A stretch of 32,730 nucleotides of DNA from Verrucomicrobiota bacterium (GTDB lineage: Bacteria; Auribacterota; JABMQX01; JAFGEW01): contig JAFGEW010000006.1 of assembly GCA_016931415.1 (NCBI GenBank), positions 92,310-125,039 of the forward strand. The letters are read 5' to 3'. Under the pieces are notes generated by a model, which saw only the letters and a program-made list of their open reading frames with translations, made no database searches and had not been told where the DNA came from. A program made the translations under genes and the position numbers. Shown piece after piece: positions 8,524-16,855 of the stretch (its first letter is position 1; each line of letters starts with the position of its first letter).

Positions 8524-9129
8524 ATGAGCACACACACGCACAGAGCCGGTTTCACCCTGATCGAGTTGATCGTGGTCATGGCGATCATGGCGACGGTTGT
8601 GGGCATCGGCCTGCCCCGCCTGCTGACGTGGCACAGCCACGGCAACCTGGGTGCCGAGTCGCGGCGGCTCGCCGGCATGATCCTGTACGCGCGCGCCGAG
8701 GCGGCGCGACAACAGCGGCCCTTCTACGTCACCATGGACTTGGGGACGCACGCCTACTGGATCGAGGTGCGGCGCGACCCGGGCGAGATCGAGGACCCCG
8801 GCTACTTCGTCTCGGGCTGGGACCTCGCAGAAGACGAATACCAGGAGTACGAGAACGACTACGTGGGCCGGCAGGAGCTGCGCCGGCGGCTCATGTTCGA
8901 TTTCGTTGAGGGCGCCGACGGAGGAAAGGACAACTTCGGCAAGGCACGGCTCGAGTTCCGGCCCGACGGCACGAGCGATACGGCAGCCATCTACTTCATC
9001 GCCGACGACGGGCGACAGGCGACCGTCATCGTCAACGGGCAGACAGGTCAAGTGGAAGTCTACGACTACTTCGAGGCGCTCGAACCGTTGCCGGAGCTCC
9101 GTGAGCAGTATGACCTCGATGACGAATAG
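8524..9129 (+). CDS. gspH: Minor pseudopilin GspH
   Basis: A 201-residue protein. The start at ATG 8524 gives MSTHTHRAG and then FTLIELIVVMAIMATVVGIG, with cleavage after G9 and Glu at +5. The same frame is open further upstream but overlaps gspG and lacks a pilin leader, so the internal ATG was chosen. The ribosome site is weak. The rest is beta-rich, with LEFRPDGTSDTAAIYF resembling the GspH C-terminal fold (FxPxGxx). It belongs to the pseudopilus tip or minor-pilin set. Confidence 0.86.
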   Translation: MSTHTHRAGFTLIELIVVMAIMATVVGIGLPRLLTWHSHGNLGAESRRLAGMILYARAEAARQQRPFYVTMDLGTHAYWIEVRRDPGEIEDPGYFVSGWDLAEDEYQEYENDYVGRQELRRRLMFDFVEGADGGKDNFGKARLEFRPDGTSDTAAIYFIADDGRQATVIVNGQTGQVEVYDYFEALEPLPELREQYDLDDE

Positions 9130-9691
9130 ACGAACGCGAATGCGACGGATAGACCGTGCGGCGGCCACCTGGCCCGAGCGCCGCGGGTTCACGCTGCTCG
9201 AGGTGCTCGTCGCGATGGCGATCACCTCACTGACGCTTGTGACGATGCTCGCCACGATCGGCGTCGGCCAGCGCAACGTTGCGCTCGCCCGGCTCCAATC
9301 GCTCGGTGCGATGCTGGCGCGCGAGAAGCTCGCCAAGGTGTTTGTGGGCGACTACCCGGTACTCGACCCCAAGGAGGCGGTCAACGCCGGGCGCGAGAAC
9401 GCGCCGAAGGTATGGATCGACGAGGGGGAGTTCATCGAGGAAACCCCATCATGGGAGGAACCGCCCGACGCGTGGCGGGGCGATTTCTACTGGCAGACGA
9501 TTATCGAGGAGCCGGTTGACGCCGAGATGGAAGGACTGCTCGTGCTCACCGTGCGCGTGTATTCGAAGCGGTTCCGCGCGCGCCGCGATCAGCGCGAATG
9601 GGTTGACTACATTGATGAGGATTACCGGTTGCTCGTCGAGGTGGTCACCTACAAGGCGGCCCACTACTACGCCGAGGGGGACGCAAAGTGA
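9110..9691 (+). CDS. gspI: Minor pseudopilin GspI
   Basis: A 193-residue protein if started at ATG 9110, overlapping the end of gspH by 20 bases. ATG 9119 and ATG 9140 are in-frame alternatives and none has a strong ribosome site. From 9110 the leader is 26 residues, with cleavage G26/F27 and then FTLLEVLVAMAITSLTLVTM, Glu at +5. FTLLEVLVAMAI is the form typical of GspI. It probably forms the tip complex with GspJ and GspK. The middle part is rich in acidic residues and tryptophan. Confidence 0.84.
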   Translation: MTSMTNRRTRMRRIDRAAATWPERRGFTLLEVLVAMAITSLTLVTMLATIGVGQRNVALARLQSLGAMLAREKLAKVFVGDYPVLDPKEAVNAGRENAPKVWIDEGEFIEETPSWEEPPDAWRGDFYWQTIIEEPVDAEMEGLLVLTVRVYSKRFRARRDQREWVDYIDEDYRLLVEVVTYKAAHYYAEGDAK

Positions 9692-10446
9692 CACGGCCGC
9701 CGCGACAGGTCCGGGCGAGCATACGCGGCTTGACGCTCATCGAGCTGCTCGTGGCGTTGACGATCCTGGCCATCCTGCTCTCATCGGTTTACGGGACGTT
9801 CATATCGGCCATGAACGCGATCCGTCGCGCGCGCACCGATGATGGGATCTACCAGGTGGCTCGGACCGTCATGGATCGCATCAGCATGGACCTCGAGATG
9901 ACCTATTACCAGCCTGGTCCAGACCGGCCCGGCCAGCCAACGCAGCTCTTCATCGGGCTCGACCGCAGCGAGGGTGACTACGCCCGCGACCGGCTCGACT
10001 TCTTGGCGGCGTGTCACATCCTGGCGCGAGACGGCCGCCCCGAGACCGATGTGGTCGAGATAAGCTACTACATTGACGACACGCTCTACGACCGCCCGCT
10101 GCTTGTGCGGCGCGAGGACCCGTTACCCGACTTCGACCTGCGCCATGGCGGTACGTTGCGCGTGCTGGCCGAGAACGTTGTCTCGCTCAACTTCCGCTAC
10201 CGCGAGCGGAGCCCCGAGCCGAACACACGAAGCCGGCCCGCGGACGCCGCGGCCAGAGCCGAGGAGGCCCAAAAGGCCGAGCAGGAGTTGGAGTGGTTCG
10301 ATGCGTGGAACGCCGATACGAACGAGAATCCATCGAAGAGCCTGCCAGAGCTCGTTGAAGTGACCTTCGTGTTGCGCGACAAGGATGGGGCCGAGTACAC
10401 GTTCTCAACAACGGTGCAACTGCACCCGTACTACTCATGGCAATAG
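9688..10446 (+). CDS. gspJ: Minor pseudopilin GspJ
   Basis: A 252-residue protein starting at GTG 9688, which overlaps the gspI stop (GTGA), so translation is likely coupled. The leader is 14 residues, with cleavage G14/L15 and then LTLIELLVALTILAILLSSV, Glu at +5. The long beta-rich body and the final strand (LVEVTFVLRDKDGAEY) fit GspJ. The last roughly 20 codons have a diverged second copy just beyond the stop that now forms the start of gspK. A Glu/Ala-rich insertion near residues 188-205 is predicted to be helical. Confidence 0.88.
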   Translation: MTRPPRQVRASIRGLTLIELLVALTILAILLSSVYGTFISAMNAIRRARTDDGIYQVARTVMDRISMDLEMTYYQPGPDRPGQPTQLFIGLDRSEGDYARDRLDFLAACHILARDGRPETDVVEISYYIDDTLYDRPLLVRREDPLPDFDLRHGGTLRVLAENVVSLNFRYRERSPEPNTRSRPADAAARAEEAQKAEQELEWFDAWNADTNENPSKSLPELVEVTFVLRDKDGAEYTFSTTVQLHPYYSWQ

Positions 10447-10502
10447 TGTTGCGCGACAAGGGCGGAATCGAGCACATGACTTCAGCAACGATACAACTGC
10501 AC
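10369..10502 (+). repeat. 77-bp-period near-duplication joining gspJ 3' end and gspK 5' end
   Basis: Bases 10369-10425 and 10446-10502 align without gaps at 44 of 57 positions by eye; the first 16 bases (GTGTTGCGCGACAAGG) are identical. The period is 77, not a multiple of three. Copy 1 is read in the gspJ frame and copy 2 in the gspK frame, yet both give the same peptide type: VLRDKDGAEYTFSTTVQLH against VLRDKGGIEHMTSATIQLH. Identity fades after the shared CTGCAC. Confidence 0.85.
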
Positions 10503-11651
10503 GTGCAGTGCCTGTGGAAGACCCGTTGGCGAGACCACTGCAGTACGCGTAGCCGAAGCGGTATCGCATTGATTGTTGTGCTGGCGATCGTGGCGATCCT
10601 GAGCGTAGTCGTGCTCGAGTTCGCATCCTCGATCCGCGTCGAGATGTACGTGAGCGCCAACTACGACGCGCACACCCAAGCGCTCTACGCGGCTAAGGCA
10701 GGGCTTGAGTACGCGATCTACGTGCTACGCACCGACGAGGACATGAACAAGGACTGGCTCGGCGACGCGTGGGCCAAACCGCTCGAGCTCACCATCGGCG
10801 CCCCGGACCGCGCGCCAGAACCCGAAAGCGTGGACGGCAGCGACGAGTACACATTGTACACGCCGCCGGCGCGCGAGCGCGACGCGAGGGTCGTCGAAGC
10901 CCGCATCGGCGGCACGGCGCGTGTGAGCATTACCGACGAGGAGCGGAAGATCGGCCTCTACTCAGTACACGGCTCGCAAGTGTCCGGGATCGTGCGGGAG
11001 ACACTCGAACGGCTTCTTGATGAGCTCCATGTGCCGGGCGCGGCCTACAACGCCTCCGACATCGTCGAGCAGATAGTCGACTGGACCGACCAAGACGACG
11101 AAGGCGTGTGGGAGTACACCTACGAAGGGCTCGAGGACCCCTACGTGCCGACAAACCGGGCGTTCAGGAGCGTCGCTGAGCTGCGCCTGCTTGCCGACAT
11201 GAGTGACGCGCTCCTCTACGGTACGGTGCCGTTTCCTGAGGACCAAGAGGAGCGCGATGTCTACGAGAATGGGCTCCAGAGCGACTGGTCATACGGGTTG
11301 ATCAACTTCGTCCACGCCCAGTCGATTGGCTTGATCAACATCAATACGGCGCCGCGTGAAGTGCTGACCGCGTTGTTCGATGACTCGTATGCTGCTGAGG
11401 AGATCATCGACTGGCGGCGTGAGCAAGGCGGGTTCAGCAACACGGACGACGTTCTGGCGATCGTTCAGGAGGCGACGGGGAACGATCCAACGGTGACACG
11501 TGCCCTTCCGCTAACGGTGCGGAGCCTGTTCTTTCGGATCACCTCGGTGGGCGAGTACCACAACGTGCGGGTCAAGATCACGGCGATCGTGTACTGCAGC
11601 ACGCGCGGTGATGTCTCCGTGCAGTACTACCGGGTCGAGACCGTGCAGTGA
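10437..11651 (+). CDS. gspK: Minor pseudopilin GspK
   Basis: A 404-residue protein, the largest pseudopilin as expected for GspK. From ATG 10437 (overlapping the gspJ stop by 10 bases) the leader would be 42 residues, longer than usual, with cleavage in SRSG/IALIVVLAIVAIL. Later starts at ATG 10476 or GTG 10503 would give 29- or 20-residue leaders and may be the real ones. As in known GspK proteins, Glu at +5 is absent. The body has the GspK features LYAAKAGLEYAI, ITDEERKIGLYSVHG, VDWTDQDD and ININTAPREVLTALF (helix-hairpin-helix-like). Its N-terminal 24 residues derive from a copy of the gspJ tail. Confidence 0.87.
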   Translation: MAIVLRDKGGIEHMTSATIQLHVQCLWKTRWRDHCSTRSRSGIALIVVLAIVAILSVVVLEFASSIRVEMYVSANYDAHTQALYAAKAGLEYAIYVLRTDEDMNKDWLGDAWAKPLELTIGAPDRAPEPESVDGSDEYTLYTPPARERDARVVEARIGGTARVSITDEERKIGLYSVHGSQVSGIVRETLERLLDELHVPGAAYNASDIVEQIVDWTDQDDEGVWEYTYEGLEDPYVPTNRAFRSVAELRLLADMSDALLYGTVPFPEDQEERDVYENGLQSDWSYGLINFVHAQSIGLININTAPREVLTALFDDSYAAEEIIDWRREQGGFSNTDDVLAIVQEATGNDPTVTRALPLTVRSLFFRITSVGEYHNVRVKITAIVYCSTRGDVSVQYYRVETVQ

Positions 11652-11741
11652 GGGTTGCGCGAGCAGTATCAGACATGCAATAGTCCGACGGTGTCGGGCC
11701 ACTGCGTCGGGCGGTCGCCCGGCGCGAATCAAGGAGAGATC

Positions 11742-13451
11742 GTGGCGGGCAGCACGCGTGAGATGACAGTGGCGGGCCGGGGCATCGGCATCGATGTCGG
11801 CTCGTATTCGGTCAAAGTGGCCGTCGTGCGGCGGCAGCTCAACCGGCTCGTGCTCGAGCAGGTCGTCGAGCGGCCGATTGCGCGTGAGGGTGCCGGGCGG
11901 CCCGCCGCGGCGGTGTTGGCCGAAGCGGTCGCCTCGGCGATGGACGAGGTGCGCGTCGGCCGGGCGATTGTGACCGTGGGCGTGCCGACGCAGCTTGCCA
12001 CGGTGCGCAATCTCGACGTGCCGTTCGATGACGAAGAGCGCATCCGCCAGGTCGTCAAGGCTGAGGTCGAACCGCACCTGCCGTTTTCTGCTGAGGAGAT
12101 CGTCGTTGATTTTGCCCCCACCGGCGTTGGGCGAGAGGCTCCGGCCGTCGAGGAGGGTGCCGCGGCTCCGATGCCGACGCCGACCAACCTGCTCATTACC
12201 GCCGTGCAGAAGCGCGTCGTAGGCGAGCTGCTCGGCGCGGTGGGTTCCGAGACGCTGGATCCCGAGGTGGTCGATGTCGAGTACATGGGTGCGCTCTCGG
12301 CCGTGCTCAGACTCGCACCCGAGACGATCGAGGGCGGCGAGCTCGTTGTCGATGTGGGCGCGGTGAAGACGTCGGTCATCTACGCCCAGAAGGGCCGGCC
12401 GCTTGCCGTGCGTTCGATCAACTTCGGCGGCGACACGCTTACCCAGGCAATCGCTGATGCCACAGGCGCGCCATTCGCCGACGCCGAGCGTGACAAACCA
12501 TCGCACCCCATCGTGGCCGAGGGCGAAGGCGCGCTGTCGGGCGCGGCGCAGGCTATCAACAACGCACTGCTCGGGCTGCGCCGGGGGCTTGACCAGACGT
12601 TGCGGTTTTTCGCGAGCCCGTTTGGCGAGGCCGCCTACGAGCGTGTCGTGCTTACAGGCGGCGGCGCTTCAATGCCAGGTCTGCAGGCGTGGCTTGCCGC
12701 GACGCTCGGACGCGAGGTTCGCGTGCTCGATGGGCTCGGGGCCATGCGCAGTGGTGTGGGCGATGAGGTGGCCGTGGCGCGCTTCGCCACCGCGATCGGG
12801 CTGGCGCTGCGGGGCGTTGGCGAGAGTGTTGCCCTGCACAACTTCCGTCAGGAAGAGCTTGGCTACGCCAATCCGCTCAAACGACTCATCAAGTACATCG
12901 CCCCGGCGGTGGCGCTGATTATCGCCATCATCCTGGCGGGCGTCGCTGCGTCGTTCATCTCGAACAAGACGACAACCGAAGAGGCGGAGCGATATCAGGC
13001 AATGATGCGCGATGAGCTGCGCAAGATCCTCGGTCCAGACGCGCCGCTCGTCTCACTCGAGGACGCCCAACAGGTGGTCAACGTGCGGACGCTGGAGCTT
13101 CAGGAACTTGCCGGCGAGAACCCGCGGTCGGTGCTCGACGTGATCTACGAGCTATCACGGGTCTGCTATGGGGGGGTGCTGCCGCCGGACGATCTGGAGT
13201 TGCCGCAGGATCCCGAGAAGGCGGCCGAGATGTTTCTCGCACGCTCGAAACCGTGGGAGATTCAGATCAGCAAGTTTCAGATGGCCAGCGGGCGCGTCGA
13301 CATCGAGGGCACGGCGGCGAGCTACAGCGCTGTGAACCAGCTCAAGCTCGCCCTCGAGAAGTCGCCGCTGTTCTCCGACGTCCAGGTCCGTGATTCGCGC
13401 CTCGACAAGGGACGCCAGACTCTCAAGATCACCATGCGGCTTGAAGGATAG
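11742..13451 (+). CDS. gspL: PilM/GspL-like actin-fold protein with membrane anchor and periplasmic domain
   Basis: A 569-residue protein from GTG 11742 (AAGGAG five bases ahead). The frame is open upstream to 11655, but that segment is not protein-like. The N-terminal part is an actin/PilM-like ATPase fold: GIDVGSYSVKVAVV (phosphate-1 loop), VDVGAVKTSVIY (phosphate-2) and VVLTGGGASMPGL (adenosine). A membrane helix lies near residues 384-408 (APAVALIIAIILAGVAAS), followed by a coiled segment and a small alpha/beta periplasmic domain. This is GspL architecture with an N-terminus closer to PilM, so it links GspE to the platform. The downstream gene is its likely GspM partner. pilM is an alternative name. 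Confidence 0.8.
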   Translation: MAGSTREMTVAGRGIGIDVGSYSVKVAVVRRQLNRLVLEQVVERPIAREGAGRPAAAVLAEAVASAMDEVRVGRAIVTVGVPTQLATVRNLDVPFDDEERIRQVVKAEVEPHLPFSAEEIVVDFAPTGVGREAPAVEEGAAAPMPTPTNLLITAVQKRVVGELLGAVGSETLDPEVVDVEYMGALSAVLRLAPETIEGGELVVDVGAVKTSVIYAQKGRPLAVRSINFGGDTLTQAIADATGAPFADAERDKPSHPIVAEGEGALSGAAQAINNALLGLRRGLDQTLRFFASPFGEAAYERVVLTGGGASMPGLQAWLAATLGREVRVLDGLGAMRSGVGDEVAVARFATAIGLALRGVGESVALHNFRQEELGYANPLKRLIKYIAPAVALIIAIILAGVAASFISNKTTTEEAERYQAMMRDELRKILGPDAPLVSLEDAQQVVNVRTLELQELAGENPRSVLDVIYELSRVCYGGVLPPDDLELPQDPEKAAEMFLARSKPWEIQISKFQMASGRVDIEGTAASYSAVNQLKLALEKSPLFSDVQVRDSRLDKGRQTLKITMRLEG

Positions 13452-13462
13452 AGGCGGCACCG

Positions 13463-14002
13463 ATGAGATGGCAACTCACACCGCAGGAACGGCTGCTCGC
13501 GGCGCTCGGGGCGCTTGTCGTCGTGCTGCTGCTGGGCTACGCGATCATCAGCGGGCAACTGAACGCGATGACGAGCGAGGCCGCACGCAAGCGAGACACG
13601 GCGAAGTCGCACTACCAGGAGGCCGTCAATCTCGTCAGCGACTACGAGCGCAAGGGGCGGCTTATCGAGGAGCGCAAGGAGCGCATCCAGGAGACGAGCG
13701 ATTTCGATCTCCCGACGTTCGTCACGGACATCGCAGCCAGAATGCGCCCGCGGTTTGAGCCGAAGGCGGTTGGTCGCGCCACCAGTATTCCGCTCGCGCA
13801 GGGCAAGTACCTGCTGACGCGCATCAAGTACACGTACGCCGACAAGTCGATCGACGATATCGTGAACTACCTCTACGGCATCGAGGACCCCGTGGAGGGG
13901 GTGATCATCTCCAACGTGCTGATCCAGACGGCGAACGAGGTGGGCGACAAGTTCAACATGGTGATCATGCTCTCGGTGGTCACCCAGGCCGCGCCCGAGT
14001 AG
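13463..14002 (+). CDS. gspM: GspM/PilO-like T2SS platform protein
   Basis: A 179-residue bitopic protein with a short basic cytoplasmic start (MRWQLTPQERLL) and one membrane helix at about residues 10-30 (AALGALVVVLLLGYAIIS). A periplasmic coiled-coil stretch (about 35-75) follows, then a C-terminal ferredoxin-like alpha/beta domain (YADKSIDDIVNYLYGIED, then VEGVIISNVLIQT). Topology, size and position after gspL fit GspM or PilO. It is the last gene of the + strand cluster and ends 12 bases from the convergent DUF362 gene. The family assignment rests on architecture and context rather than strong motifs. Confidence 0.68.
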   Translation: MRWQLTPQERLLAALGALVVVLLLGYAIISGQLNAMTSEAARKRDTAKSHYQEAVNLVSDYERKGRLIEERKERIQETSDFDLPTFVTDIAARMRPRFEPKAVGRATSIPLAQGKYLLTRIKYTYADKSIDDIVNYLYGIEDPVEGVIISNVLIQTANEVGDKFNMVIMLSVVTQAAPE

Positions 14003-14014
14003 GCGCCGGGCCCG

Positions 14015-14971
14015 TTACGCGTCGAGCATTACGACACGGCCGGCCGTGTCGAGGCGGCCGAGCCCCATCTCATCGGCGAACTTGACGAAGCGCACCCGGT
14101 CGAAGTCCATCGCGAAGACCTCTTTTGTGACCCAGGCATCCGCAGCGACGATGTCGCGTGCCGCGACGACGAGGTCGCGGCGTTCGAGGTCGTGGGAGCT
14201 GCCGCCGGTGGGGCCGCTCCGCATCATGGGGCGTGTGGCGTCGATGACCGTGAGGTCGCACGGCAGCGCCGAGAGCCAGTCGGCGAGCTTCTGGTGGATA
14301 TCCGAATGCCACGTGCCGCGGTTGCCGCCGGCGACGCCCATGAGGTTCTTGATCGCCAGGGTGACGTGCGTCGAGCCGTGTACCTTGGCCACGGGCGTGT
14401 TGATGATCACGTCGGCTTCGATGAAGTCGCGGTAGACGGGCCAGCGTGTGAGCGCCTTGCCGCGTGGCACGTCGAGGTCGATGTAGCCGTTGTCGCGCAT
14501 GAAAATCACGTCGGCCCCGGCGGCTTGAGCCGCTGCCTTGATGCCGCTTGTGTCATAGGTGCTGACCGCCGGATGGCAGGGACGGTCGAAGACCTTAACC
14601 TGCTTCGCGCCGGCCTCGCGCGCCATGGACACCAGTGCGGCGACAACGTCCGGATGCGTGCACGCGCCGAGCTCGGGACGCGAGATCCAGGCGATGTTCG
14701 GCTTGACCACGACCACATCACCCGACTTGACCACCGCACCCATGCCGCCGAGCGCCTCGACGGCCTTGCGCGTGGCCGCGCCGTAGTCGGTGCCTCTGAC
14801 GACCGCGACTTTGTCGGCCAATCCGCCCGTGCGTTGCGTGCGGCCCTGGCTTTCAACGTCCGGCGAACCCTTCTTGCCCAAGCAGCCGCCGACGCCGCCC
14901 AAGGCGCACAGGCCGAGACCGAGCGCCCCGGTGCTCCGAATGAACTCGCGACGCGATATTCCTCGGCTCAT
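14015..14971 (-). CDS. DUF362-family protein with Tat signal and possible lipobox
   Basis: A 318-residue protein. The N-terminus MSRGISRREFIRSTGA carries a twin-arginine motif (R7-R8), then a hydrophobic stretch and ALGGVGGC, a possible lipobox with C30, so it is probably exported folded and may be lipid-anchored. The body matches DUF362: VVVKPNIAW, a Cys-His pair (GACTHPD), then VINTPVAKVHGSTHVTLAIK and KNLMGVAGGNRGTWH. No CxxCxxC ferredoxin cluster, which some DUF362 proteins carry, is visible. Its start overlaps the stop of the upstream lipoprotein gene (ATGA), with GAGGA as ribosome site. The biochemical role of the family is not established here; Tat export hints at a bound cofactor. Confidence 0.82.
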   Translation of the reverse strand: MSRGISRREFIRSTGALGLGLCALGGVGGCLGKKGSPDVESQGRTQRTGGLADKVAVVRGTDYGAATRKAVEALGGMGAVVKSGDVVVVKPNIAWISRPELGACTHPDVVAALVSMAREAGAKQVKVFDRPCHPAVSTYDTSGIKAAAQAAGADVIFMRDNGYIDLDVPRGKALTRWPVYRDFIEADVIINTPVAKVHGSTHVTLAIKNLMGVAGGNRGTWHSDIHQKLADWLSALPCDLTVIDATRPMMRSGPTGGSSHDLERRDLVVAARDIVAADAWVTKEVFAMDFDRVRFVKFADEMGLGRLDTAGRVVMLDA

Positions 14972-16005
14972 AACGTGTCCTCGCGTTGGGCCGCCCGTCG
15001 GAGGCGCGTGACGAGGTCGGCGAGCAGGGCGTCGACGCGCGCCTCGTCCTCGATGTCCCAGGCGCCGTAGAGCACGCCATCGGTGCAGCCGAGCATGAGG
15101 ATCGGCTTCCCGTCCTGGGACACGCTAAGCAGCGCGTCCGGTCCAGCCGACATCCCGGCGACCTGGAACGGTTCCTGGGCGAGCAGCGTGCCGGCTTCCC
15201 GGAAGATGCGCGGCGCGTCGTCGGGTGTGGGGTAGGTGATCGCGAAGAGCGCATTGCGTCCGACATGCGTGCCGGCCTCGGTGATGACCGTGTCGTAATG
15301 GGCGGCCACGCCGAACGTCTCGGCGCGCAACCCCAGCACGTTCTCATAGGTGATGTAGAACAGGTTGCCCTGCGTCATTGGGGTACGGAAGTACCGTACG
15401 CTGCCGGCGACGGCGCCCTCGGGTAGCAGGCCGAGGATGGCCGGAGTGCTGCGTGGTGCCTCAATCCGCGCCGCGACGGCTTCGGCGAGCTCAACCATGC
15501 CGGTGCGCACGTCGAACGCCTCACCGTACATCGCGTGCTGGGACACGACGAAATACGGGCCCTTGGCCAGGTACAGGTAGTCGCCGTGAAGCGTGGCGTC
15601 CACCTCGCGGGCGATGACAAGGTGCTCGGCATTGACGTCGTTGTGCAGGCTGGCGATGCCGCAGGCGTCGTCGGGCGAGCCCATCTTGTAGACCGCGAGC
15701 TGGATGAGGCTCTTGCCTCTCCGGTACATGCCGAAGGCAGCCTCCTTGAACTCGAACTGGAAGAACGCATCGGCCGCGCCGTCGATTCGTTCATAAAGCT
15801 CGCGGCCGACGTAGCGGTTGGGTGGAGACGTCAGAATCCACCCCTTCGGCTCGTTACTCGCCGGCAGCAGCGCGAGCGTTGTGCCTTCGGCCGGGGCGGT
15901 CGTTCTGTCGCGTGGCTTCTCGCGCTGCGTGGCCTTGGTGCACCCGCAGCCAGCGACCAGGCAGGCGATCGAAATCAGTGTGATGAAAGGCGCGCTGCGG
16001 CGCAT
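14968..16005 (-). CDS. Lipoprotein of DUF6599 type
   Basis: A 345-residue protein. The signal peptide MRRSAPFITLISIACLVAGC ends in a good lipobox (LVAGC, C20). The mature part has the run GRELYERIDGAADAFFQFEF followed by YRRGKSLIQLAVYKMGSPDDA, which resembles the DUF6599 family of exported proteins. I recall this family from memory and cannot test it here. No catalytic motif is visible. It is translationally coupled to the DUF362 protein (4-base overlap), so the two probably work together in the envelope. Confidence 0.66.
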   Translation of the reverse strand: MRRSAPFITLISIACLVAGCGCTKATQREKPRDRTTAPAEGTTLALLPASNEPKGWILTSPPNRYVGRELYERIDGAADAFFQFEFKEAAFGMYRRGKSLIQLAVYKMGSPDDACGIASLHNDVNAEHLVIAREVDATLHGDYLYLAKGPYFVVSQHAMYGEAFDVRTGMVELAEAVAARIEAPRSTPAILGLLPEGAVAGSVRYFRTPMTQGNLFYITYENVLGLRAETFGVAAHYDTVITEAGTHVGRNALFAITYPTPDDAPRIFREAGTLLAQEPFQVAGMSAGPDALLSVSQDGKPILMLGCTDGVLYGAWDIEDEARVDALLADLVTRLRRAAQREDTL

Positions 16006-16035
16006 ACGTTTTGCCGTCCTGAAAGCGTTGACACA

Positions 16036-16064
16036 ATCTTACCACGAACGGGCGCACTTGTCTC
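16036..16064 (-). promoter_or_regulatory. Possible sigma-70-like promoter for the DUF6599-DUF362 pair
   Basis: On the minus strand, GAGACA (16064-16059) and TAAGAT (16041-16036) are separated by 17 bases. Each matches the sigma-70 consensus at four of six positions. Transcription would start about 25 bases before ATG 16005. This is a weak match in a 125-base gap and is inferred only. Confidence 0.28.
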
Positions 16065-16130
16065 GCAGAAACGATGCCGCCCAAGCACGACAGGCGCGGT
16101 CATGATGGGATGGCAGAGGGAAGCAGGCGA

Positions 16131-16784
16131 TCAATTCTGCCGGCCGTACTTCTTCATGTAACGATTGTGGGCGCGGGCGATTTCCTCGGGTGGGATCTCG
16201 GCGAGGCCGCCTTTGTCGAGCTGTTCGGCGAGGGCCACGGTCCGGGCGACGTCCTCGACCATCACGGCGGCCTTGAGCGCGGCTTCCGGTGTCGGGCCGA
16301 CGGTGAACACGCCGTGGTTCTTCAGAAGAATTGCCGGCGAGTCGCCGATCGAGCGGACAAGCTCTTCACCGATCTGTTCACCGCCGATCTCGCAGTAGGC
16401 GCCGACGGGCACGGGACCGCCAAACTCGTCGGCGATGGCGGTGAGCACCGGCGGGATGGGCCGCGCGGCGGCGGCGAACGCGGTGGCATAGGTCGAATGC
16501 GTATGCGCGATACCGCCGACGTGCCGCATTCGGCGGTAGACGACCAGGTGCGACGCGGAGTCAACGGATGCCTTGAACGGCCCCTCGACCTGCCGGCCGT
16601 CGAGGTCGACCAGCGCGATGGCGTCGGGTGTCAGCTCGTCGAACGCGACGCCGCTCGGCTTGATGGCGACGAGCCCCTTGTCGCGCTCTATGCCGCTCAC
16701 GTTGCCGCTGGTCCAGACGACGAGGCCCCACCGAAGCAGTTGGCGGTTGAGCTCGCAGATCTCGGCTTTGAGCTTCTCGAGCAT
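16131..16784 (-). CDS. araD: Class II aldolase family, L-ribulose-5-phosphate 4-epimerase (AraD)-like
   Basis: A 217-residue protein of usual family length. Visible signatures are a phosphate-binding SGNVSG (27-31), KPSGVAFDELTPDA, VDLDGRQVEG and the zinc ligands H94 and H96 in GIAHTHSTYATAFA. D119 in TAIADEFGG, H157 in LLKNHGVFTVG and a terminal KKYGRQ with Y213 follow. The Asp and terminal Tyr match the catalytic pair of AraD epimerases, which interconvert L-ribulose-5-P and D-xylulose-5-P. L-fuculose-1-P aldolase remains the main alternative. A GGAGGG ribosome site precedes the start. Neighbours (alanine racemase, lipoproteins) do not form a pentose operon, so the physiological substrate is uncertain. 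Confidence 0.72.
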   Translation of the reverse strand: MLEKLKAEICELNRQLLRWGLVVWTSGNVSGIERDKGLVAIKPSGVAFDELTPDAIALVDLDGRQVEGPFKASVDSASHLVVYRRMRHVGGIAHTHSTYATAFAAAARPIPPVLTAIADEFGGPVPVGAYCEIGGEQIGEELVRSIGDSPAILLKNHGVFTVGPTPEAALKAAVMVEDVARTVALAEQLDKGGLAEIPPEEIARAHNRYMKKYGRQN

Positions 16785-16855
16785 ACGAGGCCCTCCGATG
16801 GCGCCGGGTCAAGTCGGGTCGATTGTAACCGACGAAGGAACCGTGCGCCAGCGCT

